Source: an uncultured SAR116 cluster alpha proteobacterium (GTDB lineage Bacteria > Pseudomonadota > Alphaproteobacteria > Puniceispirillales > Marisalimonadaceae). From it: 64,000 nt of DNA. The stretch is from assembly GCA_902558885.1 (NCBI GenBank), contig CACEFQ010000006.1:1-64000 (forward strand), given 5' to 3'. Below the pieces are notes generated by a model that saw nothing but the letters and a program-made list of their open reading frames with translations, was not told where the DNA came from and made no database searches. Positions 54,591 through 63,708 of this stretch are shown one piece after another; within the stretch, counting starts at the first letter, position 1; each line of letters starts with the position of its first letter. The position numbers and the translations under genes are program-made.

Positions 54591-56911
54591 GTTAATTCTG
54601 TTGCATCTCTACTTTTATTTTTAGAATTGTTGTTCTTTAGTTTTGTATCTTTACTATTTGAGCCATCTGTTTTTAGTGTAAGTTTATCTTTTTTTAAATC
54701 AACATACACTATTCCACCGTCAATTAATCTTCCAAATAGTAATTCCTCAGCCAGAGGCTTTTTAATATGTTCTTGAATGACTCTTCCTAATGGTCTAGCA
54801 CCAAAAGTTTTATCATATCCTTTTGTTGCCAGCCAATCTCTAGCTTTATCAGTTAAGACAACAGATACACCTTTTTCAGATAGCTGTGCTTCTAATTGCA
54901 TAATAAATTTATCAACAACCATTCTTACAACTTCTAATGGCAAGTATCCGAAAGGTATTATAGCGTCTAATCTATTTCTAAATTCTGGCGCAAATAACTT
55001 GTCTATCGCTTCACTATCAGCACCTTCACGATTTTCTTGCTTAAAGCCAATTGCTGCCTTTGATAACTCTTGTGCTCCTGCGTTTGTAGTCATAATTAAA
55101 ATTGTATTTCTAAAGTCTATAGATTTACCGTTGTTATCAGTTAATTTTCCATGATCCATCACTTGAAGTAGTAAGTTAAATAAATCTGGATGAGCTTTTT
55201 CTATCTCGTCTAATAAAAGTACTGAGTGAGGGTTTTGATCTACGGCATCAGTCAAAAGACCACCTTGATCAAAACCAACATAACCTGGAGGTGCACCAAT
55301 TAATCTTGATACAGTATGTCTTTCCATATATTCCGACATATCAAACCTGATGAGTTTAACACCAGTAGCTTCAGCTAATTGTTTAGCAACTTCAGTTTTT
55401 CCAACACCAGTTGGTCCAGAAAACAAGTAACAGCCAACAGGTTTTTCACCTTCTCTTAATCCAGCTCTAGATAATTTGATACTTGAAACTAATTCAGAAA
55501 CTGCTTTGTCTTGTCCATACACCATTATTTTTAAATCGTTTTCTAACTTCGAAAGTGCTTTTCTATCGTCAGTAGAAACATTTCTAGGCGGAATTCTTGC
55601 AATCAAAGCAATAGTTTCTTCAATCTCAACTTTACCAATAATTCGTTTTCTTTTTGATTTATTTTTTAACATTTGTGCTGCAGCAGTCTCGTCTATAACG
55701 TCTATTGCTTTATCAGGTAACTTTCTATCATTTATGTATCTAGCAGATAATTCAACAGCTGTTTTAATAGCAATATTTGTAAATTTTAAATTATGATGTT
55801 TTTCATAACGTGATTTTAAACCCATTAATATTTTTATAGTATCTTCAACATTTGGCTCTGGAACATCAATTTTTTGAAATCTTCTCACTAATGCCCTATC
55901 TTTATCAAAATAACCTCTGTATTCCTTATAAGTTGTTGAACCTATACATTTTAAGGAACCATTTTGAAGTGCTGGTTTTAATAAATTAGATGCATCCATA
56001 GCACCACCACTAGTCGCCCCTGCACCAATTATGGTATGTATTTCATCAATAAATAATATAGCATTTTCATTCTGTTCAATCTCTTTCATCACAGCCTTCA
56101 AACGCTCTTCAAAATCACCTCTGTATCTTGTGCCTGCTAACAACGCACCCATATCTAAAGCATATATTTCTGAATTTAATAGAACTTCAGGAACATTACC
56201 ATTAACAACTTTATCGGCTAAACCTTCTGCAATTGCAGTTTTTCCTACACCAGGGTCACCAACTAATAAAGGATTATTCTTTGTTCTTCTACATAAAACT
56301 TGAATAGTCCTATCTAACTCAGATTGTCTACCTATTAAAGGGTCAACCTTACTCTCAGCTGCTTTCTCATTTAGATTAACAGCATATTTATCTAGAGCTT
56401 TTTCAGATTTTTTGTTATCGGCATCTTCAATCTCATTATCAGCCCCAGATGGTGTATTAGATTTTGAATAATTGGGATCTTTCGCCAAACCATGACTAAT
56501 AAAACTGACTGCATCAAGACGTTTCATGTCCTGCTTCTGAAGTAAATATACTGCATAGCAGTCTCTTTCAGTAAACATAGCTACTAAGATATTTGCTCCT
56601 GTTGCTTCACTTCTGCCTGAGGATTGAGTGTGTATTACAGCTCTTTGAACAACTCTTTGAAAACCTGCTGTTGGCTGTGTATCTGCTTCTTTATCTGATG
56701 TAACAATTGCCTTCAATTCTTCTTTTAAATATTTATCTATGTCTTCTTCTAATATTTTTATATTCACTGAACACGCTTTTAATACCTCAACAGCGTCCTG
56801 ATCTTTCAACAAAGCAGAAAGCAAATGTTCTAATGTTGCAAACTCGTGCTTTAATGAATAAGCATTTGTCATTGCTCGTTTAACTGTTTCTTCTAAGGAT
56901 TTAGATAACAT
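54587..56911 (-). CDS. clpA: ATP-dependent Clp protease ATP-binding subunit ClpA
   Basis: A 774-aa AAA+ unfoldase. The N-domain (1-150) with ALEHLL-like ATLEHLLSALL binds ClpS; two ATPase modules follow with Walker A GDPGVGKTA (near 216) and GPTGVGKTE (near 500), and Walker B LFIDEIHT and LLLDEIEKA. The C-terminus has FAPEFRNRLDAII and a serine/lysine-rich tail. It feeds substrates to ClpP. ClpS is just upstream (2-nt gap), giving the usual clpS-clpA pair. Confidence 0.96.
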   Translation of the reverse strand: MLSKSLEETVKRAMTNAYSLKHEFATLEHLLSALLKDQDAVEVLKACSVNIKILEEDIDKYLKEELKAIVTSDKEADTQPTAGFQRVVQRAVIHTQSSGRSEATGANILVAMFTERDCYAVYLLQKQDMKRLDAVSFISHGLAKDPNYSKSNTPSGADNEIEDADNKKSEKALDKYAVNLNEKAAESKVDPLIGRQSELDRTIQVLCRRTKNNPLLVGDPGVGKTAIAEGLADKVVNGNVPEVLLNSEIYALDMGALLAGTRYRGDFEERLKAVMKEIEQNENAILFIDEIHTIIGAGATSGGAMDASNLLKPALQNGSLKCIGSTTYKEYRGYFDKDRALVRRFQKIDVPEPNVEDTIKILMGLKSRYEKHHNLKFTNIAIKTAVELSARYINDRKLPDKAIDVIDETAAAQMLKNKSKRKRIIGKVEIEETIALIARIPPRNVSTDDRKALSKLENDLKIMVYGQDKAVSELVSSIKLSRAGLREGEKPVGCYLFSGPTGVGKTEVAKQLAEATGVKLIRFDMSEYMERHTVSRLIGAPPGYVGFDQGGLLTDAVDQNPHSVLLLDEIEKAHPDLFNLLLQVMDHGKLTDNNGKSIDFRNTILIMTTNAGAQELSKAAIGFKQENREGADSEAIDKLFAPEFRNRLDAIIPFGYLPLEVVRMVVDKFIMQLEAQLSEKGVSVVLTDKARDWLATKGYDKTFGARPLGRVIQEHIKKPLAEELLFGRLIDGGIVYVDLKKDKLTLKTDGSNSKDTKLKNNNSKNKSRDATELT

Positions 56912-56913
56912 TG

Positions 56914-57237
56914 TTATTCCTTTTCTAATTGAACTTGTAAAGGATGCTCATATTTACGGGCATAGTTCATTACTTGCATCGCTTTGGTTTCTGCTAAATC
57001 ATATGCATAAATTCCACATACACCAACACCACGTTGATGGACATGAAGCATTATTTGCGTTGCCTCTTCTCTATTTTTTTTAAAAAACTTTTCGAGAACT
57101 TCAATAACAAACTCCATTGGGGTGTAATCATCATTCATCATTAATACTCTATAAAGTGGTGGGATTTTTGTTTTTGGCTTTACAGCTAATTTTACGTTTC
57201 CTTCAACATCATCCTTACTATCTTTATCTTCACCCAT
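56914..57237 (-). CDS. clpS: Clp adaptor ClpS
   Basis: About 107 aa from ATG 57237; upstream in-frame TTG codons (57303) would add 22 residues not typical of ClpS. The core [25 protein letters not shown], the Met gate and [23 protein letters not shown] form the N-degron pocket (NDD, M and H-x-x-G). It delivers N-end-rule substrates to ClpA. Combined with aat at 47 kb, an N-degron pathway is complete except for ClpP, which is outside the window. Confidence 0.93.
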   Translation of the reverse strand: MGEDKDSKDDVEGNVKLAVKPKTKIPPLYRVLMMNDDYTPMEFVIEVLEKFFKKNREEATQIMLHVHQRGVGVCGIYAYDLAETKAMQVMNYARKYEHPLQVQLEKE

Positions 57238-57424
57238 AGAAATTGATGGTATAATTCTTAAACCAAGATCTTCAAAATTTTTATATTTTGTACTATTCAA
57301 CAATTTTCTGAATATTCCTTTTTAGTATAATTTCTATAATAATATAAGAACGACGGATGAGTTCGACAAGTTTAAGTTAATTTTTTTTTAATACACTCTT
57401 TCATAAAAGTTGCTCGTATTCTAT

Positions 57425-57489
57425 ACTAAATGTAGTGTTTAGTTAGAAAAATAATCTAAATGATGTGTTTCTTTTAATTTTTAGATTAT
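57425..57489 (+). other. Two tandem stem-loops in the clpS-dac gap
   Basis: Stem 1: ACTAAA (57425-57430) with TTTAGT (57438-57443), 7-nt loop. Stem 2: ATAATCTAAA (57451-57460) with TTTAGATTAT (57480-57489), 10 bp, 19-nt loop, followed by a T-rich stretch. They lie 126-190 nt before the carboxypeptidase ATG within an otherwise featureless 377-nt gap. They may be a leader structure or a small RNA; both stems are AT-only and could be chance. Confidence 0.3.
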
Positions 57490-57614
57490 AATTTTTTTAA
57501 CTTTTATGCTAATAAAAATCTTTAAATTAATTTTTTTGGATAAAAAAATTGCTTAAAAATTGTACTAAAATATTAAATTATCTTAAAATCTTTTTGTTTC
57601 AAAAAAACTATTCA

Positions 57615-58823
57615 ATGCGTTTAATAAAATTAATTTTCAATTCTATATTTATTTTATTTTTTATTGCCATTGCTTCATCTGCTAAAGCTAAGTATGCCTC
57701 TTTTATTATAAATGAAAATACTAAACGTATTTATCATAATACTAATGCAGATACACGAAACTACCCTGCCTCTTTAACAAAAATTATGACTTTGTACATG
57801 GTATTTGATGCTTTAAAAAACAAGAAAATTTCTATGAATACTAAGTTCAAAATTTCCAAACGTGCAACTAGACAACCACCATCTAAATTAAATCTTTCTG
57901 CTGGTTCTAGTATTACAGTTAAAAATGCTGTTTTAGCTTTAATTACCAAATCAGCTAATGATGTAGCAACAGTTGTAGCTGAAAATCTTGGAAAATCAGA
58001 AAGAAATTTTGCTAGATTAATGACAAGGAAAGCTAAAAAATTGGGTATGACACGTACAATCTTTAAAAATGCTTCAGGATTACCTAATAGGGGTCAATTA
58101 TCAACAGCTAGAGATATGGCGATTCTCGGAATGGCTATTAGAAAAAATCACCCTAATTTTTTTAAATTATTCAAGACGAAATCTTTTGTTTATAAAGGAG
58201 TTAAATATACCAATCATAATAATCTGTTAAGTAGCTATTCTGGAACAGATGGTATTAAAACTGGTTATACAAATGCCTCTGGTTTTAACCTTGTCGCTTC
58301 TGTTGAAAGAAACGGGCAAAGAATTATTGGTGTTGTTTTTGGTGGGAAAAAGGCAAGATCACGTGATAAACATATGATAAATTTACTAAACAAATACTTT
58401 AAAACCAGTCCTTCTAAACCACTTGTTAGAATAGCAAAACCGTCAGAAATGCCTAAAGTTCGACCTAAAATTATTATTGCAAAAAAAAATGTGAAAAGTT
58501 TTAAAATACCTCCTAAAACCTCCAAAACTCTGCACTCTGAAAGCGTTCAAGATGATTGGTTTGTTCAAATTGGCGCTTTTAAGAATAGATTAAATGCTCA
58601 TAAAGCAGCTCGCAACGCTAGAAATATTGTTCCGGAACAACTTGGTAATTTACCTGCTTCATTAAGTAAAATAACTAAAACTAATAATGTAAATAATAAT
58701 TCAGAGTACTTATGGAGGGTTCGCTTTATCGAACTAGCTGAAAATCAAGCACGTTCAGTTTGTGCAGAACTTTGGACTTCTGGTCTAAGTTGTATCCCAC
58801 TACCTTCAAATAATAAATCCTAG
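57615..58823 (+). CDS. D-alanyl-D-alanine carboxypeptidase with SPOR domain
   Basis: About 402 aa from ATG 57615, which begins directly with a signal peptide (RLIKLIFNSIFILFFIAIASSAKA); a TTG at 57549 would place 22 extra residues before it. Peptidase S11 motifs: SxxK in ASLTKIMT, SxN in KSANDVA and KTG in IKTGYTNASG. A basic linker rich in K/R/P (about 245-315) leads to a C-terminal SPOR domain (DDWFVQIGAFKNRLNAHKAA to WRVRF) that binds denuded glycan at the septum. It trims the terminal D-Ala in the periplasm. Confidence 0.92.
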   Translation: MRLIKLIFNSIFILFFIAIASSAKAKYASFIINENTKRIYHNTNADTRNYPASLTKIMTLYMVFDALKNKKISMNTKFKISKRATRQPPSKLNLSAGSSITVKNAVLALITKSANDVATVVAENLGKSERNFARLMTRKAKKLGMTRTIFKNASGLPNRGQLSTARDMAILGMAIRKNHPNFFKLFKTKSFVYKGVKYTNHNNLLSSYSGTDGIKTGYTNASGFNLVASVERNGQRIIGVVFGGKKARSRDKHMINLLNKYFKTSPSKPLVRIAKPSEMPKVRPKIIIAKKNVKSFKIPPKTSKTLHSESVQDDWFVQIGAFKNRLNAHKAARNARNIVPEQLGNLPASLSKITKTNNVNNNSEYLWRVRFIELAENQARSVCAELWTSGLSCIPLPSNNKS

Positions 58824-58836
58824 TACAAATACTTCT

Positions 58837-60159
58837 CTAGGATACTTTTAATATGTCAGCCCAACTTGTAGTGTAAAAAGGAGATCTATAAAAAGATCGC
58901 ATTCTCCATTTATCGTTTTCCATTTTTTTTCTTCCTGAATATTTTACTATCCCTTGAGAACCATAAAAGATTGTCATTTTCCCCATTTTAGTATTTATGT
59001 TATCTAACATTTTCATACGAATATCAGATTCATTAGCAATATTTTTATAATTTTTGTCATATGTGAACAGGTTGTCTTGAATAACATAATTGTTATTTTT
59101 AAAGTCTCTTTTCCTTTGTTTTAAATTAAGTAATATTACTCCAATTTTTTTATAATTATAATTTGGGCGATAAAGTCTATCTAATACCTTAAATGCTTTT
59201 TTCATTATGATATTTGTATTATCTGTTAAATCGTCAAAAGGTAATATTGCACTATTATTATATTGCAAATCATTCTTTCTAAAACGATTGGTATTAATAA
59301 AAACACAAATCTCTCCACATAAACTATCTTGACTTCTCAACTTCTCTGCCGCTCTTGCCACATGGTTTGCCAATGCTTGTTTGAGATTATATTTATCGTT
59401 AACCATATTGCCAAAAGACCTGGAAACTGTAATAGATTTTTTATTCACTATATTTTCTAGAGCAACGCAAGGATTTCCTCTTAATTCATAAACCATACGT
59501 TCACCAACGACTGATACTACTTTTCTGATCTGACGAGGATCTGATTGCTGTAAATCAAATGGATTATTAATTCCTATTGATTTTAAACGATTTGCCCATC
59601 CTTTAGAGATACCCCAAATATCTTCTAATTGAATATTACTTAGTATATTTCTTAAATGATCAGATATAGTTAAAACATAAACACCATTAGATGAATGTTT
59701 CTTAGCCATTTTATTTGCTAATTTTGCCAATGTTTTAGTAGGTCCCACTCCAATCGAAACAGGTATACCAGTCCACTGATAAATAAATTGTCTAATTTTA
59801 AACATTTCTTCTAAAATAATTTTTTCATTGAATTTTCTTAAGTCAAGGAATGCTTCATCAATAGAGTATATTTCCATATCAGGTACAAAATAATTTAATG
59901 AGCTCATTACCCGAGAAGACATGTCCCCATACAAAGTATAATTTGAGGAATATGTGAATATTTTATTCTTCTTTATTAATGTTTTGTATAAATGTAATGG
60001 GGCTCCCATAGGTATGCCCAAAGATTTTACTTCATTAGATCTAGCAATAATACAGCCATCATTATTGGACAATACCACAACTGGCTTTTTTCTTAATAAA
60101 GGATTAAAAACTCTTTCGCAGGAAACATAAAAATTGTTACAATCAACTAGTCCATACAT
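58837..60159 (-). CDS. umuC: DNA polymerase V catalytic subunit (Y-family)
   Basis: A 440-aa Y-family polymerase. MYGLVDCNNFYVSCERVFNP holds the first Mg-binding Asp, and EIYSIDEAFLDL the second acidic pair; VGPTKTLAKLANK and a helix-hairpin-helix segment follow. The C-terminal part (UmuC-specific) ends near FYRSPFYTTSWADIL. It copies damaged DNA. It begins 1 nt after the umuD stop, so the two are one operon under the SOS box upstream of umuD. Confidence 0.94.
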   Translation of the reverse strand: MYGLVDCNNFYVSCERVFNPLLRKKPVVVLSNNDGCIIARSNEVKSLGIPMGAPLHLYKTLIKKNKIFTYSSNYTLYGDMSSRVMSSLNYFVPDMEIYSIDEAFLDLRKFNEKIILEEMFKIRQFIYQWTGIPVSIGVGPTKTLAKLANKMAKKHSSNGVYVLTISDHLRNILSNIQLEDIWGISKGWANRLKSIGINNPFDLQQSDPRQIRKVVSVVGERMVYELRGNPCVALENIVNKKSITVSRSFGNMVNDKYNLKQALANHVARAAEKLRSQDSLCGEICVFINTNRFRKNDLQYNNSAILPFDDLTDNTNIIMKKAFKVLDRLYRPNYNYKKIGVILLNLKQRKRDFKNNNYVIQDNLFTYDKNYKNIANESDIRMKMLDNINTKMGKMTIFYGSQGIVKYSGRKKMENDKWRMRSFYRSPFYTTSWADILKVS

Positions 60160-60160
60160 A

Positions 60161-60649
60161 TCACAAAAAATGAACCGAACTAGTTACCACTCCCCAAATT
60201 TCCATATTCATATGGTCTTCAATTTCAATTGGCTTATATAAATCATTTTCTGGCATCAATATTATTTTTCCAGACCGCTTGTATAATCTTTTAACAGTCA
60301 TTTGTCCGTCTAAAACAGCTATAATCACTTTTCCGTGTGCAGGCTTAATACTCCTGTCAACAACCAAGATATCGTTATCATTTATACCAGCATTAATCAT
60401 TGAATCACCATTAACACGAACAAAAAATGTTGCAGCAGGACGTTTGATTAGATAGCTATTTAAATCTAAACTTCTCTCTAAGTCATCATCTGCAGGAGAA
60501 GGGAAACCTGCTGAAACTTTAGAACTATAAAGAGGAAAAGCTTGAGAACGATTTAAACATGGCCTAAATACTTCTAATTTATCTGACAGCTTATAGTGTC
60601 CATTTTGAGCTAGAATTCTTTTAGTTTCTTCTAAATTTAAATTAATCAT
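60161..60649 (-). CDS. umuD: UmuD, self-cleaving SOS mutagenesis protein
   Basis: About 162 aa from the ATG at 60649. It is an S24/LexA-fold protein: cleavage site A47-G48 in VSAGFPSPADD, nucleophile S83 in GDSMINAGI and K120 in MTVKRLY. The spacing (36 and 37 residues) equals that of E. coli UmuD (24/60/97), with an N-terminus about 23 residues longer. An upstream in-frame ATG at 60709 is rejected because the SOS box (60670-60684) would lie inside the gene. RecA-promoted cleavage activates the UmuD'2C polymerase. Confidence 0.92.
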   Translation of the reverse strand: MINLNLEETKRILAQNGHYKLSDKLEVFRPCLNRSQAFPLYSSKVSAGFPSPADDDLERSLDLNSYLIKRPAATFFVRVNGDSMINAGINDNDILVVDRSIKPAHGKVIIAVLDGQMTVKRLYKRSGKIILMPENDLYKPIEIEDHMNMEIWGVVTSSVHFL

Positions 60650-60669
60650 TATTTCATTCCAAATATTTT

Positions 60670-60684
60670 GTTCATGTTTTGTTC
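60670..60684 (-). promoter_or_regulatory. SOS (LexA) box of the alphaproteobacterial type
   Basis: GTTCATGTTTTGTTC on the plus strand, i.e. GAAC-N7-GAAC in the reading sense of umuD, exactly the direct-repeat LexA site of alphaproteobacteria. It lies 21 nt upstream of the umuD ATG and just downstream of a TATAAG that could be a -10 element, with TTGACT further up. This supports LexA repression of umuDC. Confidence 0.85.
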
Positions 60685-60780
60685 TTATATAGATATAAGA
60701 AAAAGTCAACTATTAAAAGTGAAATTAAATAATAATTATATCAAAAAGGTAAATAAAAAAGTTTAAAATCTATTAGAATA

Positions 60781-61041
60781 TTAGCGATCTTTCAGCTTTT
60801 CAAGCAAACTATCTAAGTTATGATCTACTTGATCATCAAAACCATTTTTAGATGAAAAATAAGCTAAAGACATTAAGCCAGAACCCAATAAAATAGTAAA
60901 AAAAGAACCAAAAAAAATTGCTATTTTTCCATTATAACTAATTGTAACGTCTGACATTTGTAACCATAAATTAATTGCAAATATTGTTATTAATATCACA
61001 GTAGAAACAGCTAGAATAATTAGGAATAAGGTATTTTTCAT
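60781..61041 (-). CDS. Small membrane protein of unknown function
   Basis: An 86-aa protein with two hydrophobic segments (about 4-26 and 40-62) and a charged cytosolic tail (SSKNGFDDQVDHNLDSLLEKLKDR). No family recognised. It lies between the M20 gene and umuD on the same strand with gaps of 42 and 71 nt; whether it belongs to either is unclear. Confidence 0.6.
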   Translation of the reverse strand: MKNTLFLIILAVSTVILITIFAINLWLQMSDVTISYNGKIAIFFGSFFTILLGSGLMSLAYFSSKNGFDDQVDHNLDSLLEKLKDR

Positions 61042-61083
61042 ACAGATATGTATATTAGTAAATTCAAGACAAGTCTATCAATA

Positions 61084-62271
61084 TTATCTAAGGGGCATTT
61101 CTGCTTTAACTAATTGCTCCCAGTATGCAATACCTAAAGGTAAAATATCGTCATTAAAATCATATTTACTATTATGTAGCATACAACCTGACTTACCTTC
61201 ACCTGCACCCAACCATATATATGACCCAGGTATTTTTTCTAACATATAAGCAAAATCTTCAGCACCCATAGAAGGTGCCATATTAGTTTTAACCGAATCT
61301 TTACCAAATAAATTTGATAAAACTTGAATTGCTTTTTCACTAGATTCAATGTCATTTACTGTTACAGGATAACCTTTAATCACAGATACATTAGCTAAAC
61401 AACCATAAGCTATTGCTGTAGCCTCACAAATTTCTGTAAATTGTTTATGAACACTTATTCTAGTATCTGGGTTAACAGTTCTAATAGTACCAATAAAATT
61501 TGCTGTTTGGGGTATAATGTTAAATCCAGAACCTGCATTGATTTGAGTTACAGAAATCACAACTGCATCAAGAGGATTCTGTCTTCGAGAAACTATCTGT
61601 TGCACAGCCTGAACAATAGCAGTAACAGCTAAAACGGGGTCATTTGTTGCTTGAGGCATTGCGGCATGACCGCCGTTTCCATTTATATTAACTTCAAATT
61701 TGTCTGCTGCTGCCATAACAGATCCTTTATGAACCGCAACACTTCCTTCACTCATACCTGGCCAATTGTGCATACCCCAAACACTATCCATAGGAAATTG
61801 TTGAAACAGGCCATCCTCTATCATGGCAAGTCCACCACCTCCACCTTCTTCTGCGGGCTGGAATATAAAATACACAGTTCCATCAAAGTCCTTTTTTAAA
61901 GATAATAATTTAGCTGCCCCAAGTAGCATGGCTGTATGACCATCATGACCACATGCATGCATACGGCCATCAAACTTTGACTTATAAGAAAAATCATTTT
62001 CTTCAGTCATTGGCAACGCATCCATATCAGCTCTTAATCCAATGGCTTTATTTCCTCCGCCACCAAGACTGGCATTAGCTCCTTTTAAAACTCCAACAAC
62101 ACCAGTTTTAGCCATCCCTCTATGAATCTCCAAACCAAAAGATGTGAGTTTATCTGCAACAAAATTAGATGTCCACTCCTCTTCATAGCCAAGCTCTGGA
62201 TGAGCATGCAACTCATGCCTCCACTTTTTTATTTCAGGAAAAATATTAATAATTTCATTTGATACTTTCAT
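61084..62271 (-). CDS. M20 family amidohydrolase (N-acyl-L-amino acid / hippurate type)
   Basis: About 395 aa from the ATG 62271, which has AGGAG 7 nt before it; an ATG at 62331 would add 20 residues without homologous character. Zinc and substrate residues: LHAHPELGYEE, ALRADMDALPM, MHACGHDGHTAMLLGAA, PAEEGGGGGLAMI and the late MGAEDFAYML. It splits N-acyl amino acids (or N-acetyl-diaminopimelate-like compounds); a catabolic or salvage role is likely. Divergent from the MFS gene, with a palindrome in the gap. Confidence 0.9.
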   Translation of the reverse strand: MKVSNEIINIFPEIKKWRHELHAHPELGYEEEWTSNFVADKLTSFGLEIHRGMAKTGVVGVLKGANASLGGGGNKAIGLRADMDALPMTEENDFSYKSKFDGRMHACGHDGHTAMLLGAAKLLSLKKDFDGTVYFIFQPAEEGGGGGLAMIEDGLFQQFPMDSVWGMHNWPGMSEGSVAVHKGSVMAAADKFEVNINGNGGHAAMPQATNDPVLAVTAIVQAVQQIVSRRQNPLDAVVISVTQINAGSGFNIIPQTANFIGTIRTVNPDTRISVHKQFTEICEATAIAYGCLANVSVIKGYPVTVNDIESSEKAIQVLSNLFGKDSVKTNMAPSMGAEDFAYMLEKIPGSYIWLGAGEGKSGCMLHNSKYDFNDDILPLGIAYWEQLVKAEMPLR

Positions 62272-62333
62272 GTAACTCTCCTTGAAATTATTATAAATAC
62301 TCTTAAAACAAAAGGTCAACTTTCTAATCATTG

Positions 62334-62348
62334 ATCTATCGTATAGAT
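62334..62348. promoter_or_regulatory. Palindrome ATCTATCGTATAGAT, possible operator
   Basis: Six-base perfect arms around CGT in the gap between the divergent M20 and MFS genes, 63 nt from the M20 ATG and 85 nt from the MFS start. The position suits a shared regulator of uptake and hydrolysis of one substrate. The regulator is not in the window. Confidence 0.4.
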
Positions 62349-62433
62349 AGTTAATGTGCTAACTTGTTGAAAACTTAATCTTAAAATCCATAAATCAATT
62401 TTTTTAATAATAATTTTTTGGAGTTTGGTGAAT

Positions 62434-63708
62434 ATGAAACGAATGAATATTCTTCCTGAAAACAACTTACAAAAATTCATGTTTATTTTTTTACCTTTCG
62501 CTTGTGGGTATTTTTTATCTTATCTTTATCGGTCAACCAATGCTGTTCTTGCCCCATATCTAAGTAATGACCTAAACCTAAATGCGGAGCAACTAGGATT
62601 AATTACATCTGCATATTTTTTAACGTTTGGTTTGTTTCAATTACCCTTAGGGGTTTTACTTGATAAGTTTGGTGCCAGGAGAGTTCAAAGTATTCTATTT
62701 TTAGTTGCAGCAACGGGAGCTATATTATTTAGCTTTGGAAACAATGTTTGGTCATTAGTTATAGCTCGTGGATTAATTGGACTGGGCGTTTCTGGTGCTT
62801 TGATGGGAGCATTCAAAGCCTTTGCAGTTTGGTTTCCTAAAGAAAGGCTTCCACTTTTAATAGGCCTGTTTATGTCGGCAGGTGGAATGGGTGCAATTGT
62901 AGCATCAACACCTTTGGAAATGGCTATGCAAATAACTAATTGGAGAGGGGTTTATTTATTTCTTGGAATAATTACAATTTTTATAGGAATTCTAATATTC
63001 TTTATAGTTCCAGAAAAAGAAGAAAACACCCAGAATGAACAAACATTGCCCATTTTGAAAGTATTAAAGGAAATTTATACAAGTTACGCTTTTTGGAGAA
63101 TTGGTCCATTATCTGGAATTGCAGGAGGTACTGGTCTAGCTATATTAGGTCTATGGGCAGGTCCTTGGCTAGCTGACATAGGTAAGTTTAATAAAAGTGA
63201 AATTGCTAATATTCTCTTTATTTCAACAATAATGATGACTATTGGAACAACATCTTTAGGAATAATCACAGATTATTTAAGAAAATTCAACATATCTCCT
63301 GTTGGTGTTATGGGAGGCGCTTTACTAGTATTTATAATTCCATTTACAATAATTACGTTTGGGTTAATGCCAAAAGCAATATGGCCATGGGTTATCTTAA
63401 GCATCACATCATTAGCAGCTACATTAGCTTATGCTGGGCTTAGCCAATATTTTCCTAACAGCTATGCTGCTCGTGCATCGACAGCTATAAATTTGATATG
63501 TTTTTTAATGGCTTTTATAGCTCAATATGCAATTGGTTTTATAATGCAAATAGTTGAGCCAGGAAAGCAAAGTGGATATTCAATAAAGGCTTATCAAGCA
63601 GGTTTTGGCTTATTTTTAGTATTGCTTGTTATTTGTTATGTTATTTTTTTGGTAATGAGTCTAATAGAAATAAAAAATAAAAAAAAAATTACGGATAATG
63701 ACGTTTAG
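62434..63708 (+). CDS. MFS transporter
   Basis: About 424 aa, 12 hydrophobic segments. Typical motifs are PLGVLLDKFGARR after TM2 and GLGVSGALMGAFKAFAVWFPKERLP in the first half, as in sugar-acid/organic-anion:cation symporters; FPNSYAARASTAINL appears in the second half. Starts at ATG 62434 or GTG 62428; GGAG at 62420-62423 is 10 or 4 nt away. Paired divergently with an N-acyl-amino-acid hydrolase, so uptake of its substrate is a fair guess. Its end overlaps pdxH by 20 nt on the other strand. Confidence 0.85.
   Translation: MKRMNILPENNLQKFMFIFLPFACGYFLSYLYRSTNAVLAPYLSNDLNLNAEQLGLITSAYFLTFGLFQLPLGVLLDKFGARRVQSILFLVAATGAILFSFGNNVWSLVIARGLIGLGVSGALMGAFKAFAVWFPKERLPLLIGLFMSAGGMGAIVASTPLEMAMQITNWRGVYLFLGIITIFIGILIFFIVPEKEENTQNEQTLPILKVLKEIYTSYAFWRIGPLSGIAGGTGLAILGLWAGPWLADIGKFNKSEIANILFISTIMMTIGTTSLGIITDYLRKFNISPVGVMGGALLVFIIPFTIITFGLMPKAIWPWVILSITSLAATLAYAGLSQYFPNSYAARASTAINLICFLMAFIAQYAIGFIMQIVEPGKQSGYSIKAYQAGFGLFLVLLVICYVIFLVMSLIEIKNKKKITDNDV

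Noticed and set aside
54777-55796. Open frames of 100-125 codons antisense to clpA
   Set aside because: Shadow frames of a strongly conserved gene; composition is that of reversed coding sequence.
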